Translations under genes and position numbers: made by a program
Shown here: piece after piece, positions 27,026 through 35,332 of the stretch
How positions within the stretch are numbered: position 1 is the stretch's first letter
How the letters are laid out: the number at the start of each line of letters is the position of its first letter
Notes under the pieces: generated by a model
Told to the model about the DNA's origin: nothing
The model's database searches: none
The model's input: the letters and a program-made list of their open reading frames with translations, nothing else
DNA from: Sphingobium ummariense RL-3
GTDB taxonomy: Bacteria; Pseudomonadota; Alphaproteobacteria; Sphingomonadales; Sphingomonadaceae
Length of the DNA: 64,000 nucleotides
Reading direction: 5' to 3'
Assembly: GCF_000447205.1 (NCBI RefSeq)
Contig: NZ_AUWY01000123.1
Location: 24,478-88,477 of the forward strand

Positions 27026-27757
27026 ATGAGCAAGCACCCCGCCAGCCCATTCCGGTATTTCAACTCGTCGCCCGAGGTGATCCGCCTAGTGGTGCTGATG
27101 TATGCCCGGTACCCGCTATCTCTTTGGAACGTAGAGGATCTGTTTTTCGAGCGCGGTATCGACATATGTCGTGAGACGGTGCGGCTCTGGTGGAACAGGT
27201 TCGGTCCGCTTTTCGCCAGCAACGTTCGCCGACAGCGGATCAGCCGGATAAGAGGCTTTCGCCACTGGCGCTGACACCTCGATGAGATGTATGTGAAGAT
27301 CAACGGCGAGATGGTCTACCTCTGGCGCGCCGTCGATCATGAGGGCGAGATTCTCGAGAGCTATCTCACGAAAACCCCGCGACAAGAAGGCGACGCTTGC
27401 CTTCATGAAGAAGACGCTGAAGCGGCATGGATCACCTGAAGCGATCACCACGGATGGCCTGCGCTCCTATAGCGCGGCCATGAATAAGCTAGGGAACCGC
27501 GGCAAGCAGGAGGTCGGACGCCGGGCCAACAACAGGGTGGAGAACAGCAACCTCCCCCTCCGACGACGAGAGCGGGCGATGCTCCGCTTCATGCAGATGA
27601 AGGCCCTGCAGAAGTTCGCTTCCGTACATGCCAACCTCCACAACCACTTCTCACTGAAACGCCATCGCGGAGTGGCGGTCGGTCGCGAGCTAGGCCCCTG
27701 CCCTTCCCAACCCCGTGCATCCAGTGGAGACGAGTCCGCGTTAGGCTGACGGCTCCC
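27026..27757 (+). mobile_element. IS6-family transposase remnant with right end, copy B
   Basis: Nearly full-length IS6-type transposase (FRYFNSSPEVIRLVVLMYAR, LWNVEDLFFERGIDI, DE MYVKINGEMVYLWRAVDHEG, ITTDGLRSYSAAM, NNRVENSNLPLRRRERAMLRF). Two lesions: TGA replaces the expected tryptophan codon before HLDEMYV near 27,272, and a frameshift follows YLTKT near 27,375 (RDKKATLAFMKKTLKRHG resumes in another frame). The C-terminal end has lost the usual YKERRSAA segment. DDE residues are recognisable in D-MYV, TTD-GL and RV-E-NS. It is the direct-oriented partner of copy A. Confidence 0.82.
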
Positions 27758-28041
27758 TCGGCATCTGTCTGGACGCGCAACTGATCGCGGTTGCGCTGGG
27801 TGCCGATGTGTTCCCCTCCGGCGTGAAGGAAATCGGCTTCGCCGGCATCACCCTGACGCCCACAGGCCTCGAAAGCCCGCTTCGGCATCTCGCAGGTCTA
27901 CCGGTGCTGCACTGGCATGGCGACACTTACATCCTCCCGAACGGCGCCGTGAACCTCGCATCATCGGCGCTCATCGTGCTGAGCATATTGGCCGACGCAT
28001 CGAGCGCCCAGATGCATGGGCGATGCCATGGGCTATAGAGT
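27758..28041 (+). pseudogene. Glutamine amidotransferase (class I) fragment
   Basis: Begins in the middle of a GATase1 domain with LGICLDAQLIAVALGADVFP, which includes the nucleophile cysteine of the usual GICLGAQ elbow, then KEIGFAGITLTP, LPVLHWHGDTY and LPNGAVNLASSA, typical of GMP-synthase-like amidotransferases. Upstream it abuts the IS6 right end and has no N-terminus. After ASSA the frame shifts and only short remnants follow to the TAG at 28039-28041. Not functional. Confidence 0.72.
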
Positions 28042-29187
28042 AGGCGCGTCCCCCGTCGCTGGCAAAGCCGTCCATTTTTCATCGCCCCCCGCATTGGCGA
28101 TGACGGTTTCGACGAAGCCCACGGTTTTCAGACCGTCCTCGACCGAGGGGAACCAGGCTTCACCGCCTCGGATGCGCGCAGCGAAGGCGCGATAGAGATT
28201 GGCGAACGCCTCGATATAGCCTTCGGGATGGCCGCTCGGGGTCCGCAGCAGCGGCAATGTCGAAGGCAGCAAGCCGGGGCCGGCCGCGCGCAGGATTTCA
28301 GCGGGCCGATCCAGCCAGCGCAGGATCAGCGTGTTCGGCTCCATCTGAGACCATTCCAGCCCCCCATGTTCGCCATGGATGCGCAGCTTCAGGCCGTTTT
28401 CGTCACCCGCCGCGACCTGCGTCGCCTTGAGGATGCCGCGCGCGCCATTGTCGAGGCGCAGCAGGACATTGACGTCGTCGTCGAGCCGGCGCCCCTCGAC
28501 ATGAATGCTAAGATCGGCGCAGATTTCGCTGACGCGCAGGCCCGAAACATGCTCGGCGAGGTGGAAGGCATGCGTGCCGATATCGCCCAGGCAACCGCCC
28601 AGGCCCGCACGGGCGGGATCGGTGCGCCATTCGGCCTGCTTATTTCCGTCGCGGTCGATTGCCCGGCTGAGCCAGCCCTGCGAATATTCGACCTGCACCA
28701 GCCTTATCCTGCCAAGGTTGCCGCGCGCGACGCGTGCCCGCGCCTCCTCCACCAGCGGATAGCCGCTATAGGTGAAGGCGAGGCCGAAATACCGGCCCGA
28801 CCGGGCGGCCGCGGCTGCAATCCTGCGCGCTTCGGCCAGATCGAGCGCCATGGGCTTTTCGCAGAAGACGTGGAAGCCCGCGTCGAGCGCCGCGATCGCC
28901 ATCGGCGCGTGAAGATGATTCGGCGTCACGATCGACAGGGCATCGATCCGCTCGTCCGCCGGCAGCGTCCGTTCCCCCGCCAGCAGCGCGTCGCACGAAT
29001 CATAGGTGCGGGCCGGGTCGATGCCCAGCGCCTCGCCCGATCGCCGGTTGCGATCCGCATCGCCGCTGAAGGCACCGGCGACCAGCCGCCAGTCGCCGTC
29101 CAGCGCCGCCGCGGCGCGGTGGATCGCCCCGATAAAGGCGCCTTCGCCGCCGCCGATCATGCCCAGACGCAACGCTTTTCCCGCCAT
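28033..29187 (-). CDS. Gfo/Idh/MocA-family NAD(P)-dependent oxidoreductase
   Basis: Cytoplasmic sugar or cyclitol oxidoreductase of 384 residues. N-terminal Rossmann [15 protein letters not shown], then [17 protein letters not shown] and [15 protein letters not shown] with the conserved EKP lysine. Catalytic block [17 protein letters not shown] provides the conserved aspartate and histidine. It is divergent from the cytochrome-led operon, and a palindromic operator lies in the shared promoter. In this setting it may oxidise or reduce 3-keto-sugar products in the cytoplasm (inference). Confidence 0.92.
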   Translation of the reverse strand: MAGKALRLGMIGGGEGAFIGAIHRAAAALDGDWRLVAGAFSGDADRNRRSGEALGIDPARTYDSCDALLAGERTLPADERIDALSIVTPNHLHAPMAIAALDAGFHVFCEKPMALDLAEARRIAAAAARSGRYFGLAFTYSGYPLVEEARARVARGNLGRIRLVQVEYSQGWLSRAIDRDGNKQAEWRTDPARAGLGGCLGDIGTHAFHLAEHVSGLRVSEICADLSIHVEGRRLDDDVNVLLRLDNGARGILKATQVAAGDENGLKLRIHGEHGGLEWSQMEPNTLILRWLDRPAEILRAAGPGLLPSTLPLLRTPSGHPEGYIEAFANLYRAFAARIRGGEAWFPSVEDGLKTVGFVETVIANAGGDEKWTALPATGDAPTL

Positions 29188-29249
29188 CCCCTTCTCCTTT
29201 TCCCATCAGTACCGACAGACCGTTCATTCTGCCTCTTGATCTTCCGGTC

Positions 29250-29273
29250 ATATTAGAACAGTTTACCGGTAAA
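29250..29273. promoter_or_regulatory. Divergent promoter with LacI-type operator TTTACCGGTAAA
   Basis: Perfect 12-base palindrome at 29262-29273 in the gap between the Gfo/Idh/MocA gene and the cytochrome-led operon. On the minus strand a TAATAT -10-like hexamer (29255-29250) lies six bases downstream of it, so the palindrome falls in the -10/-35 spacer. A near copy precedes the second TonB receptor (38923-38938). The central CG and even symmetry are typical of LacI-family sites; the LacI gene at 37089 is the obvious candidate. Confidence 0.62.
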
Positions 29274-29304
29274 TTCCACCAATAGACAAGGCGGAGAGTC
29301 GAGG

Positions 29305-29682
29305 GTGCACAGGAAAATGGGCTTTGGCCTGGCAGCGTTCGCAACGGGCGCGGTGACGATCCCCGCCATGCCGAGCCAAGCGCAGAGCGTGCCGGCGCCG
29401 CCGGTCTTCAATGCCTGCCACGCCTGTCACAGCGTGCAGCCCGGCGGCAAAAGCGGCCTTGGCCCCAATCTCGTCGGCGTCGTCGGCCGCACCGCAGGCA
29501 CTTTGCCCGGCTTCAATTATTCTCCCGCGCTCAAGGCGTCGAAGCTGAAATGGGACGAGAAGGCCCTGGACGAATATCTGGCCTCACCGACCAGGAAGGT
29601 GCCCGGCAGCCGCATGCCCATCTCCACCCCCGATCCGGCCAAGCGCGCGGCGATCATCACCTATCTTAAGAGCGTAAAATGA
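29305..29682 (+). CDS. Periplasmic class I c-type cytochrome
   Basis: 125-residue exported cytochrome c. Signal peptide to about residue 27 (MPSQAQS), haem site CHACH at 38-42, GLGPNLVGVVGRTAG around the first helix contact, and the axial methionine in SRMPIS. GTG at 29305 is the likely start; ATG at 29317 is possible. It overlaps the following isomerase gene by four bases (ATGA). Probably the electron acceptor of the GMC flavoprotein encoded in the same operon, as in known glucoside 3-dehydrogenases. Confidence 0.9.
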   Translation: MHRKMGFGLAAFATGAVTIPAMPSQAQSVPAPPVFNACHACHSVQPGGKSGLGPNLVGVVGRTAGTLPGFNYSPALKASKLKWDEKALDEYLASPTRKVPGSRMPISTPDPAKRAAIITYLKSVK

Positions 29683-30743
29683 CGGAGGCAAAGGGCGCGA
29701 TGCGCGGCCCCGCCATCTTCCTGGCGCAGTTCATGGACGATGCCCCCCCGTTCGATAATCTGGACAATGCCGCGCGCTGGATGGCGCAGGCGGGCTACAA
29801 GGGTATTCAGGTGCCCAGCAACGACCCGCGCTGCATGGACCTGGCCCTGGCGGCGGAAAGCCAGGATTATTGCGACGATCTGGCCGGCCGCTGCCGCGAG
29901 GCCGGCGTCGAGATTTCGGAGCTGTCGAGCCATCTGCAGGGGCAGCTCGTCGCGGTGCACCCGGCCTATGATGCGGCGTTCGATGCTTTCGCGCCGGCTG
30001 AACTGCGCGGCAAGCCGGCCGAGCGGCAGGCCTGGGCGGTCGAGCAGCTGAAGCTGGCGGCGGTGGCCAGCCGGCGGCTGGGGCTGAAGGCGCATGCGAC
30101 CTTCTCCGGTGCGCTCGCCTGGCCCTTCGTCTATCCTTGGCCGCAGCGGCCGGCGGGTCTGGTGGAAGAAGCCTTTGCCGAACTGGGCCGGCGCTGGCGG
30201 CCGATCCTGGATGCGTTCGAGGAACAGGGCATCGACCTCTGTTTCGAACTGCATCCGGGCGAGGATCTGCATGACGGCCTGACCTTCGAGCGCTTCCTGG
30301 CGGCGGTCGATGGCCACCAGCGCGCCAACATCCTCTATGATCCCAGCCATTTCGTGCTGCAGGCGATGGACTATCTGCAGTTCATCGACATGTATCACGA
30401 TCGCATCAGGATGTTCCACGTCAAGGATGCGGAGCTCAACCCGACCGGCCGCGCGGGCGTCTATGGCGGCTATGCCGACTGGGTCGACCGGCCCGGCCGT
30501 TTCCGCTCGCTGGGCGACGGCCAGGTCGACTTCACCGGCATATTCTCGCGCCTGACCCAATATGGCTATGACGGCTGGGCGGTGCTGGAATGGGAATGTT
30601 GCCTAAAGCATCCCGAAGATGGCGCGCGCGAAGGCGCGCCCTTCATCGAGGCGCACATGATCCGCCGGCCCGAACGGGCCTTCGACGATTTCGCAGGGGG
30701 CGGTGACCCCGCCAACAACCGGCGCTGGCTGGGGCTCAGCTGA
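29679..30743 (+). CDS. Sugar phosphate isomerase/epimerase (TIM barrel, cytoplasmic)
   Basis: Xylose-isomerase-like TIM-barrel protein of 354 residues without signal peptide. Metal ligands can be placed: CFELHPGED (Glu, His), LYDPSHFVLQ (Asp, His), RMFHVKDAE (His, Asp) and AVLEWECC (Glu). The ATG overlaps the cytochrome stop (ATGA). One of three related TIM-barrel proteins in the operon and the only one lacking an export signal, so it probably handles an imported keto-sugar. Confidence 0.9.
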   Translation: MTEAKGAMRGPAIFLAQFMDDAPPFDNLDNAARWMAQAGYKGIQVPSNDPRCMDLALAAESQDYCDDLAGRCREAGVEISELSSHLQGQLVAVHPAYDAAFDAFAPAELRGKPAERQAWAVEQLKLAAVASRRLGLKAHATFSGALAWPFVYPWPQRPAGLVEEAFAELGRRWRPILDAFEEQGIDLCFELHPGEDLHDGLTFERFLAAVDGHQRANILYDPSHFVLQAMDYLQFIDMYHDRIRMFHVKDAELNPTGRAGVYGGYADWVDRPGRFRSLGDGQVDFTGIFSRLTQYGYDGWAVLEWECCLKHPEDGAREGAPFIEAHMIRRPERAFDDFAGGGDPANNRRWLGLS

Positions 30744-30811
30744 CGCCGCAACCGACGATCGACACATGTCCCGACCGGAAGGCCGGCGGGACCAAATGGA
30801 GAGGAGCCGAC

Positions 30812-32104
30812 ATGACGGCGATTAACCGGCACAGACTTTTCTGGCTGAGCGTCCTGGCGCTGTTCACCGCCTCGATGAGCGCATCTTTGCGCGCGGCGGT
30901 GGCGAGCAGCCTGAAGGCGGAATGGATCGACCCGATCGCCCCGATCGCGGCCGGCGAAATGATCGGCGCGGCTTTGGGATCGGCCTTCCTCGGCTTTTCC
31001 ATCACCGTCTTCGTCGTCAGCGCCTTTCTCGATGCGATCGGCATCAGGCGCGTGCTGATTGGCTGCGGCATCGCCTTCCTGATCGGCACGACGCTGATCG
31101 TGGGCGCGGGCGGCATGGCGACCGGCATGACCGTCTATCACCTCGTGTGGCTGGGCATGCTCCTCTCGGGGATCGGCTGGGGCCTTGCCGAAGCGTCGAT
31201 CAATCCGCTCACCGCCCGCCTCTATCCCGAAGACACGACCCACCGCCTGAACGTGCTGCACGCCTGGTATCCCGGCGGCCTGATCGTCGGCGGCCTTGCA
31301 GGCGTGCTTCTCGCCTCGACACTTCCGTGGCAGGCGATCATGGCGCTGGCCTATATACCCGCCATCGGCGTCGTGCTGATCGCCACCACCACCAGCTTCC
31401 CGGCGCCGTCCACCACCGCAGGCAGCGGCGCGATGAAGGACATGATGCTGGAGGTGGTCCGCCGCCCCAGCTTCTTCATCTGGTTCGGCGCGATGTTCCT
31501 GACCGCTTCGTCTGAACTGGCGCCGGGCCAGTGGCTCGACGTCGCGCTCAGCAACCGGGTCGGCATGCGCGGCATCCTGCTGCTGGTCTATGTCAGCGCA
31601 CTGATGTTCGTGTTCCGCCATTTTGCCGGGCGGATCGCCGGGCGCTTGTCCAACCCCGGCCTGCTCTGGGTATCGAGCCTGCTCGCCGCGATCGGCCTGT
31701 TCATGCTGTCGCAGGCGCAGTCGCCCGCCTCCGCCATCCTTGCCTCGACCATCTGGGGCCTGGGCGTATGCGCCATGTGGCCGACGATGCTGGCGTCGGT
31801 GGCGGAACGCTATCCGCGCGGCGACGCTTGGGCGCTGGGGCTGGTCGGTTCGGCCGGCGCGCTCGCCAGCTTCTTCGTGCTGCCGCGTCTGGGCGAGATG
31901 TTCGACCAGGCGAAGGTGGAGCTGGCCGGTGGCCCCGAAGCCTTCACCCGCCTGACCGGGCCGGCGCTGCGCACGGTGGAGGATGCGGCCGCATCGCAAT
32001 CCTTCGCCCGCCTGACCTTCGTGCCCCTGGTCCTGCTGGTCGTGTTCGGCCTGATCTGGCTGTCCGACCGGCGCGCCGGTCGCCGGGCGGAGGCCGTGGC
32101 ATGA
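30812..32104 (+). CDS. MFS sugar transporter
   Basis: Inner-membrane carrier of 430 residues with about 12 hydrophobic segments; AEASINPLTARLYPEDTT in the first half and a charged C-terminal DRRAGRRAEA tail. The pattern resembles FucP/sugar-type MFS proteins. GGAGAGGAG stands just before the ATG. Its stop overlaps the start of the next gene (ATGA). Likely brings hydrolysed or 3-keto-sugar into the cytoplasm, by context. Confidence 0.88.
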   Translation: MTAINRHRLFWLSVLALFTASMSASLRAAVASSLKAEWIDPIAPIAAGEMIGAALGSAFLGFSITVFVVSAFLDAIGIRRVLIGCGIAFLIGTTLIVGAGGMATGMTVYHLVWLGMLLSGIGWGLAEASINPLTARLYPEDTTHRLNVLHAWYPGGLIVGGLAGVLLASTLPWQAIMALAYIPAIGVVLIATTTSFPAPSTTAGSGAMKDMMLEVVRRPSFFIWFGAMFLTASSELAPGQWLDVALSNRVGMRGILLLVYVSALMFVFRHFAGRIAGRLSNPGLLWVSSLLAAIGLFMLSQAQSPASAILASTIWGLGVCAMWPTMLASVAERYPRGDAWALGLVGSAGALASFFVLPRLGEMFDQAKVELAGGPEAFTRLTGPALRTVEDAAASQSFARLTFVPLVLLVVFGLIWLSDRRAGRRAEAVA

Positions 32105-33015
32105 AGCTGTCGCGCAGAAACCTGATCGCCGCCGGCATCGCCGCGGCCGCCAGCCCCGCCATCGCTGCTGCGGCCGGCCAGGGATCCTCCAATGCCGCCC
32201 GCTTCTCGCTCGGCTACGCCCCGCACGAAGGCAGCTTCGCCAGCCGGGGCGGATTGCTGGAGCAGATCGCCTATGCCGCCGACCAGGGCTTTCGCGCCTG
32301 GGAGGATAATGAGGCCCGCAAGCGTCCGGTCGAACAGCAGGAAGCCATGGCAAAGGCGCTGGCGCAGCGCGGCATGACCATGGGCGTGTTCGTCGCCAGC
32401 ATGCCCAAATGGGCGGAGTTCCGCCCGTTGCTGGGCAGCAATGACGACGCCGAGCGCGAAGCTTTCCTGGCCGACATCCGCACATCGGTGGAGGTCGCCA
32501 AGCGGCTGAACGCGAAACATGCGACCGTCGTCACCGGCTTCATGGACCGCAAGGTGCCGCAGGATATCCAGACCGGCCGGATCATCGATTGCATGCGCCG
32601 CGCCGGCGATATCGTCGCGCCGCACGGCCTGACGCTGGTGATGGAGCCGCTCAATACCCGGACCAACCATCCCGGCGTCTATATGCAGTCGATCGCCCAG
32701 GGCTATGCGGTGGCGCGCGGCGCCAACAGTCCGGGCGTCAAGATATTGGCAGACCTCTATCATGAGCAGATCCAGTCCGGGAACCTGATCCCGACGCTGG
32801 AGGCCTGCTGGGCGGAGGTCGGCTATATCCAGTTCGGCGACAATCCCGGCCGCAAGGAACCGGGTACCGGCGAGATCAACTACGCCAATATCGTGCGCTG
32901 GCTGCGGGCACGCAACTATGGCGGCGTGATCGGCATGGAACATGGCAATTCGCTGGCCGGACGCGAGGGCGAGGACCGGCTGGTGGCCGCCTATCGCGCC
33001 ATCGACCAAATATAA
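32101..33015 (+). CDS. Tat-exported TIM-barrel isomerase (hydroxypyruvate isomerase-like)
   Basis: 304 residues. The N-terminus MKLSRRNLIAAGIAAAASPA is a twin-arginine signal, so the enzyme is folded before export. Mature protein is a xylose-isomerase-like barrel with metal-site segments VMEPLNTR, LADLYHEQIQSG and IGMEHGNS, as in hydroxypyruvate isomerase relatives. Start ATG overlaps the MFS stop by four bases. Its periplasmic location suggests it acts on non-phosphorylated sugars, such as keto-glycosides or their cleavage products. Confidence 0.87.
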   Translation: MKLSRRNLIAAGIAAAASPAIAAAAGQGSSNAARFSLGYAPHEGSFASRGGLLEQIAYAADQGFRAWEDNEARKRPVEQQEAMAKALAQRGMTMGVFVASMPKWAEFRPLLGSNDDAEREAFLADIRTSVEVAKRLNAKHATVVTGFMDRKVPQDIQTGRIIDCMRRAGDIVAPHGLTLVMEPLNTRTNHPGVYMQSIAQGYAVARGANSPGVKILADLYHEQIQSGNLIPTLEACWAEVGYIQFGDNPGRKEPGTGEINYANIVRWLRARNYGGVIGMEHGNSLAGREGEDRLVAAYRAIDQI

Positions 33016-33033
33016 GATGAGAGGAGGACGAGG

Positions 33034-33885
33034 ATGAAAATCATCCCGACTGGCTTTGCAGGGACGGGTATCGCGCTGGCCACGGCTCTGCTGGTGGGCA
33101 CACCGGCGCAGGCGCAAGACAAGCCTGGCAAGCTGGGCTTCAAGGACACGCCGATCCTGCCCGGTGGCAACTGGCACGTCCATGATCCCGATCGCCCCGC
33201 CCCCACCGTCGTCACCCCGGCGGCACAGCCCGGCGGTGCGCCGTCCGACGCAACCATCCTGTTCGACGGCAAGTCGCTCGACGCATGGCGCGGCGAGCGC
33301 GGCCCCTGGACTGTGGAAAAGGGGATCATGACCATCCCGCCCCGCAGCCAGAGCGGCGGCGAGAACAACCTGATATCGAAGCAGGAATTTGGCGACGTCC
33401 AGCTGCATCTGGAATTTCGTTCGCCCAATCCGCCGACCAAAAGCTCGCAGGATCGCGGCAATAGCGGCATCTGGTTCATGCAGCGCTATGAAGTGCAGAT
33501 CCTCGATGGCTATCAGAACCCAACCTATGCCGACGGCACGGTCGGTGCGGTCTATGCCTGGAAGCCCCCGCTGGTGAACCCGTCGCGCCAGCCGGGCGAA
33601 TGGCAGAGCTATGACATCATCTTCGAACGGCCGCGCTTTGCCGCCGACGGCAGCCTGGTCCGGCCCGCCTATGTCACCGCGCTGCTGAACGGCGTGCTGG
33701 TGCAGAATCATCAGGCGATGCTGGGCACCACCAAATGGCGTTCGATCGCCCAATATCAGGCCCATGGGGACAAGGCGCCGATCCAGCTGCAGGATCACGA
33801 AAGCCCCGTGTCGTTCCGCAACATCTGGGTCCGGCCGCTGCCGGACGAAGCCATCGCACAGGATCTGAAGGGAGCAGGACAATGA
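33034..33885 (+). CDS. DUF1080 (3-keto-disaccharide hydrolase type) secreted protein
   Basis: 283 residues with Sec signal ALATALLVGTPAQAQ. Single concanavalin-like domain: LFDGKSLDAWRGERGPW, DVQLHLEFRSPN, NSGIWFMQRYEVQILDGY and QLQDHESPVSFRNIWVRPL are DUF1080 landmarks. Members of this family have been shown to cleave 3-keto-glucosides. The downstream gene starts inside its stop codon (ATGA), coupling it to the dehydrogenase small subunit. Probably cleaves the keto-glycoside made by the GMC enzyme. Confidence 0.92.
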   Translation: MKIIPTGFAGTGIALATALLVGTPAQAQDKPGKLGFKDTPILPGGNWHVHDPDRPAPTVVTPAAQPGGAPSDATILFDGKSLDAWRGERGPWTVEKGIMTIPPRSQSGGENNLISKQEFGDVQLHLEFRSPNPPTKSSQDRGNSGIWFMQRYEVQILDGYQNPTYADGTVGAVYAWKPPLVNPSRQPGEWQSYDIIFERPRFAADGSLVRPAYVTALLNGVLVQNHQAMLGTTKWRSIAQYQAHGDKAPIQLQDHESPVSFRNIWVRPLPDEAIAQDLKGAGQ

Positions 33886-34445
33886 TGGACCGCAGACATG
33901 CGCTGGCGGGCATGGTCGCCATGTTCGGCGCCGGGCTGTTCGCGCCGCTGGCGCGCGCCGCCGGGGTGATGCCAGCCGCTGGCGTGATCGACCAGGGCGC
34001 GCCCAGCCTGCAACTGTTCACGCCAGATCAGCGGGCGCTGATGACCGCGCTGTGCGAACGCATCCTGCCGGCGACCGACACGCCCGGCGCGATCGAGGCG
34101 GGCGTCCCCGCCTATATCGAGAAATTGCTGGCCGACTGGTCGGTGGCGGAGGATCGCGATCCGATCATCGCCGGCCTTGCCGAAATCGATGCCCGCAGCT
34201 GGCAGGATTACAAGATCCCCGCGATCAAGGCATCGGCGGCGCAGCATGATGCGCTGCTGACCCTGGCGATGAACGACCAGATCCCCGAGGGCGAGGAGTT
34301 TTTCGAGGCGTTCCGGCAGATGGTGATCGTGGGCTATTACACGTCCGAGATCGGGATCACCCAGGAACGCGAATATCTGCCGGTGCCAGGCGAATATAAC
34401 GGCGCCTTCCCCTATTCCCAGGTCAACAAGGTCTATTCCGCATGA
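33882..34445 (+). CDS. Gluconate 2-dehydrogenase subunit 3-type protein (small dehydrogenase subunit)
   Basis: 187 residues with a twin-arginine signal (MMDRRHALAGMVAMFGAGLF). Mature part: LFTPDQRALMTALCERILPATDTPGA, then VPAYIEKLLADW and VIVGYYTSEIGITQ..Y.PVPG.Y.G, the usual shape of the small subunit that escorts and stabilises GMC dehydrogenases. Stop overlaps the next start (ATGA). Expected partner: GMC flavoprotein at 35333, exported together as a complex. Confidence 0.9.
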   Translation: MMDRRHALAGMVAMFGAGLFAPLARAAGVMPAAGVIDQGAPSLQLFTPDQRALMTALCERILPATDTPGAIEAGVPAYIEKLLADWSVAEDRDPIIAGLAEIDARSWQDYKIPAIKASAAQHDALLTLAMNDQIPEGEEFFEAFRQMVIVGYYTSEIGITQEREYLPVPGEYNGAFPYSQVNKVYSA

Positions 34446-35290
34446 ACCTCAACCGTCGTTCCATGATGCTGGGCGCCGGCGGCCTGGCCGCCCTCGCCGC
34501 CTCCCCCTTCGCCGCGCAGGCCGCCAGGGTCTCCGGCAAGATCGCCAGCGTCGGCCTGCAACTCTACACCGTGCGCGAGCTGTTCGCCGCCGATCCGGTC
34601 GCCACCTTGGAGAAGGTCGCCAAGGTCGGCTATCGCGAGGTCGAATTTGGCGGTGGCGGCTATGACGCCATGGACCATAAGCTGCTCCGCAGCACGATGG
34701 ACCGGCTGGGCCTCACCTGCCCGTCGCTGCACATCGGCTATGACGCGCTGCTCGACAAGTTCGACGCCAGCGTGGCCATGGCAAAAACGCTGGGCGCGGG
34801 CACCGTCGTCCTGCCCTATATGGTCGACAAATATCGCAATGCGGAGGCGTGGAAGGCCGCGCTGGTCAACATCAACCGCTTCGGCGCGCAGCTCAAGGCC
34901 GCGGGCCTGGGCTTTGCCTATCATAATCATGATTTCGAATTCACCACCAAGCCGGATGGCGTCAGCCTATTCGACCAGTTGGTGAAGGCGTGCGACCCCG
35001 AACTGGTGAAGATCGAACTGGATCTCTACTGGGCCATCTATGCGGGGCAGGATCCGCAGGCGCTGATCCGCAGCCTGGCCGGCCGCATCTATTCCTATCA
35101 TGTGAAGGATATGCGCGCGGACCGCAGCATGACCTCTGTCGGCAGCGGCACGGTCGATTTCGCCGCGATCTTCAAGCTGAACGCCATCGCCGGCGTCCAG
35201 CATTTCTATGTCGAGAATGACCAGGCGCCCGCGCCCTATATTCTCGACATCACCAAGAGCTTCCGGACGCTGCGCGCGCTGCGCTTCTGA
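34442..35290 (+). CDS. Tat-exported sugar isomerase/epimerase (TIM barrel)
   Basis: 282 residues with twin-arginine signal MNLNRRSMMLGAGGLAALAA. Barrel segments: VGLQLYTVRELF, KVGYREVEFGGGGY, AYHNHDFEF (metal His), KIELDLYWAIYAGQD (Glu/Asp), YSYHVKDMR (His) and HFYVENDQAP (Glu). Homologues are often found next to DUF1080 and GMC genes. Second exported barrel of the locus, which suggests two successive steps on keto-sugars outside the cytoplasm. Confidence 0.9.
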   Translation: MNLNRRSMMLGAGGLAALAASPFAAQAARVSGKIASVGLQLYTVRELFAADPVATLEKVAKVGYREVEFGGGGYDAMDHKLLRSTMDRLGLTCPSLHIGYDALLDKFDASVAMAKTLGAGTVVLPYMVDKYRNAEAWKAALVNINRFGAQLKAAGLGFAYHNHDFEFTTKPDGVSLFDQLVKACDPELVKIELDLYWAIYAGQDPQALIRSLAGRIYSYHVKDMRADRSMTSVGSGTVDFAAIFKLNAIAGVQHFYVENDQAPAPYILDITKSFRTLRALRF

Positions 35291-35332
35291 CCCCCACCTG
35301 CCTCAAGACAGAAAACTCCAGGAGAGGACATC

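Noticed and set aside
31810..33882. 690-codon antisense frame across the MFS, barrel and DUF1080 genes
   Set aside because: Covers three genes with clear motifs and conserved overlaps; no start context.
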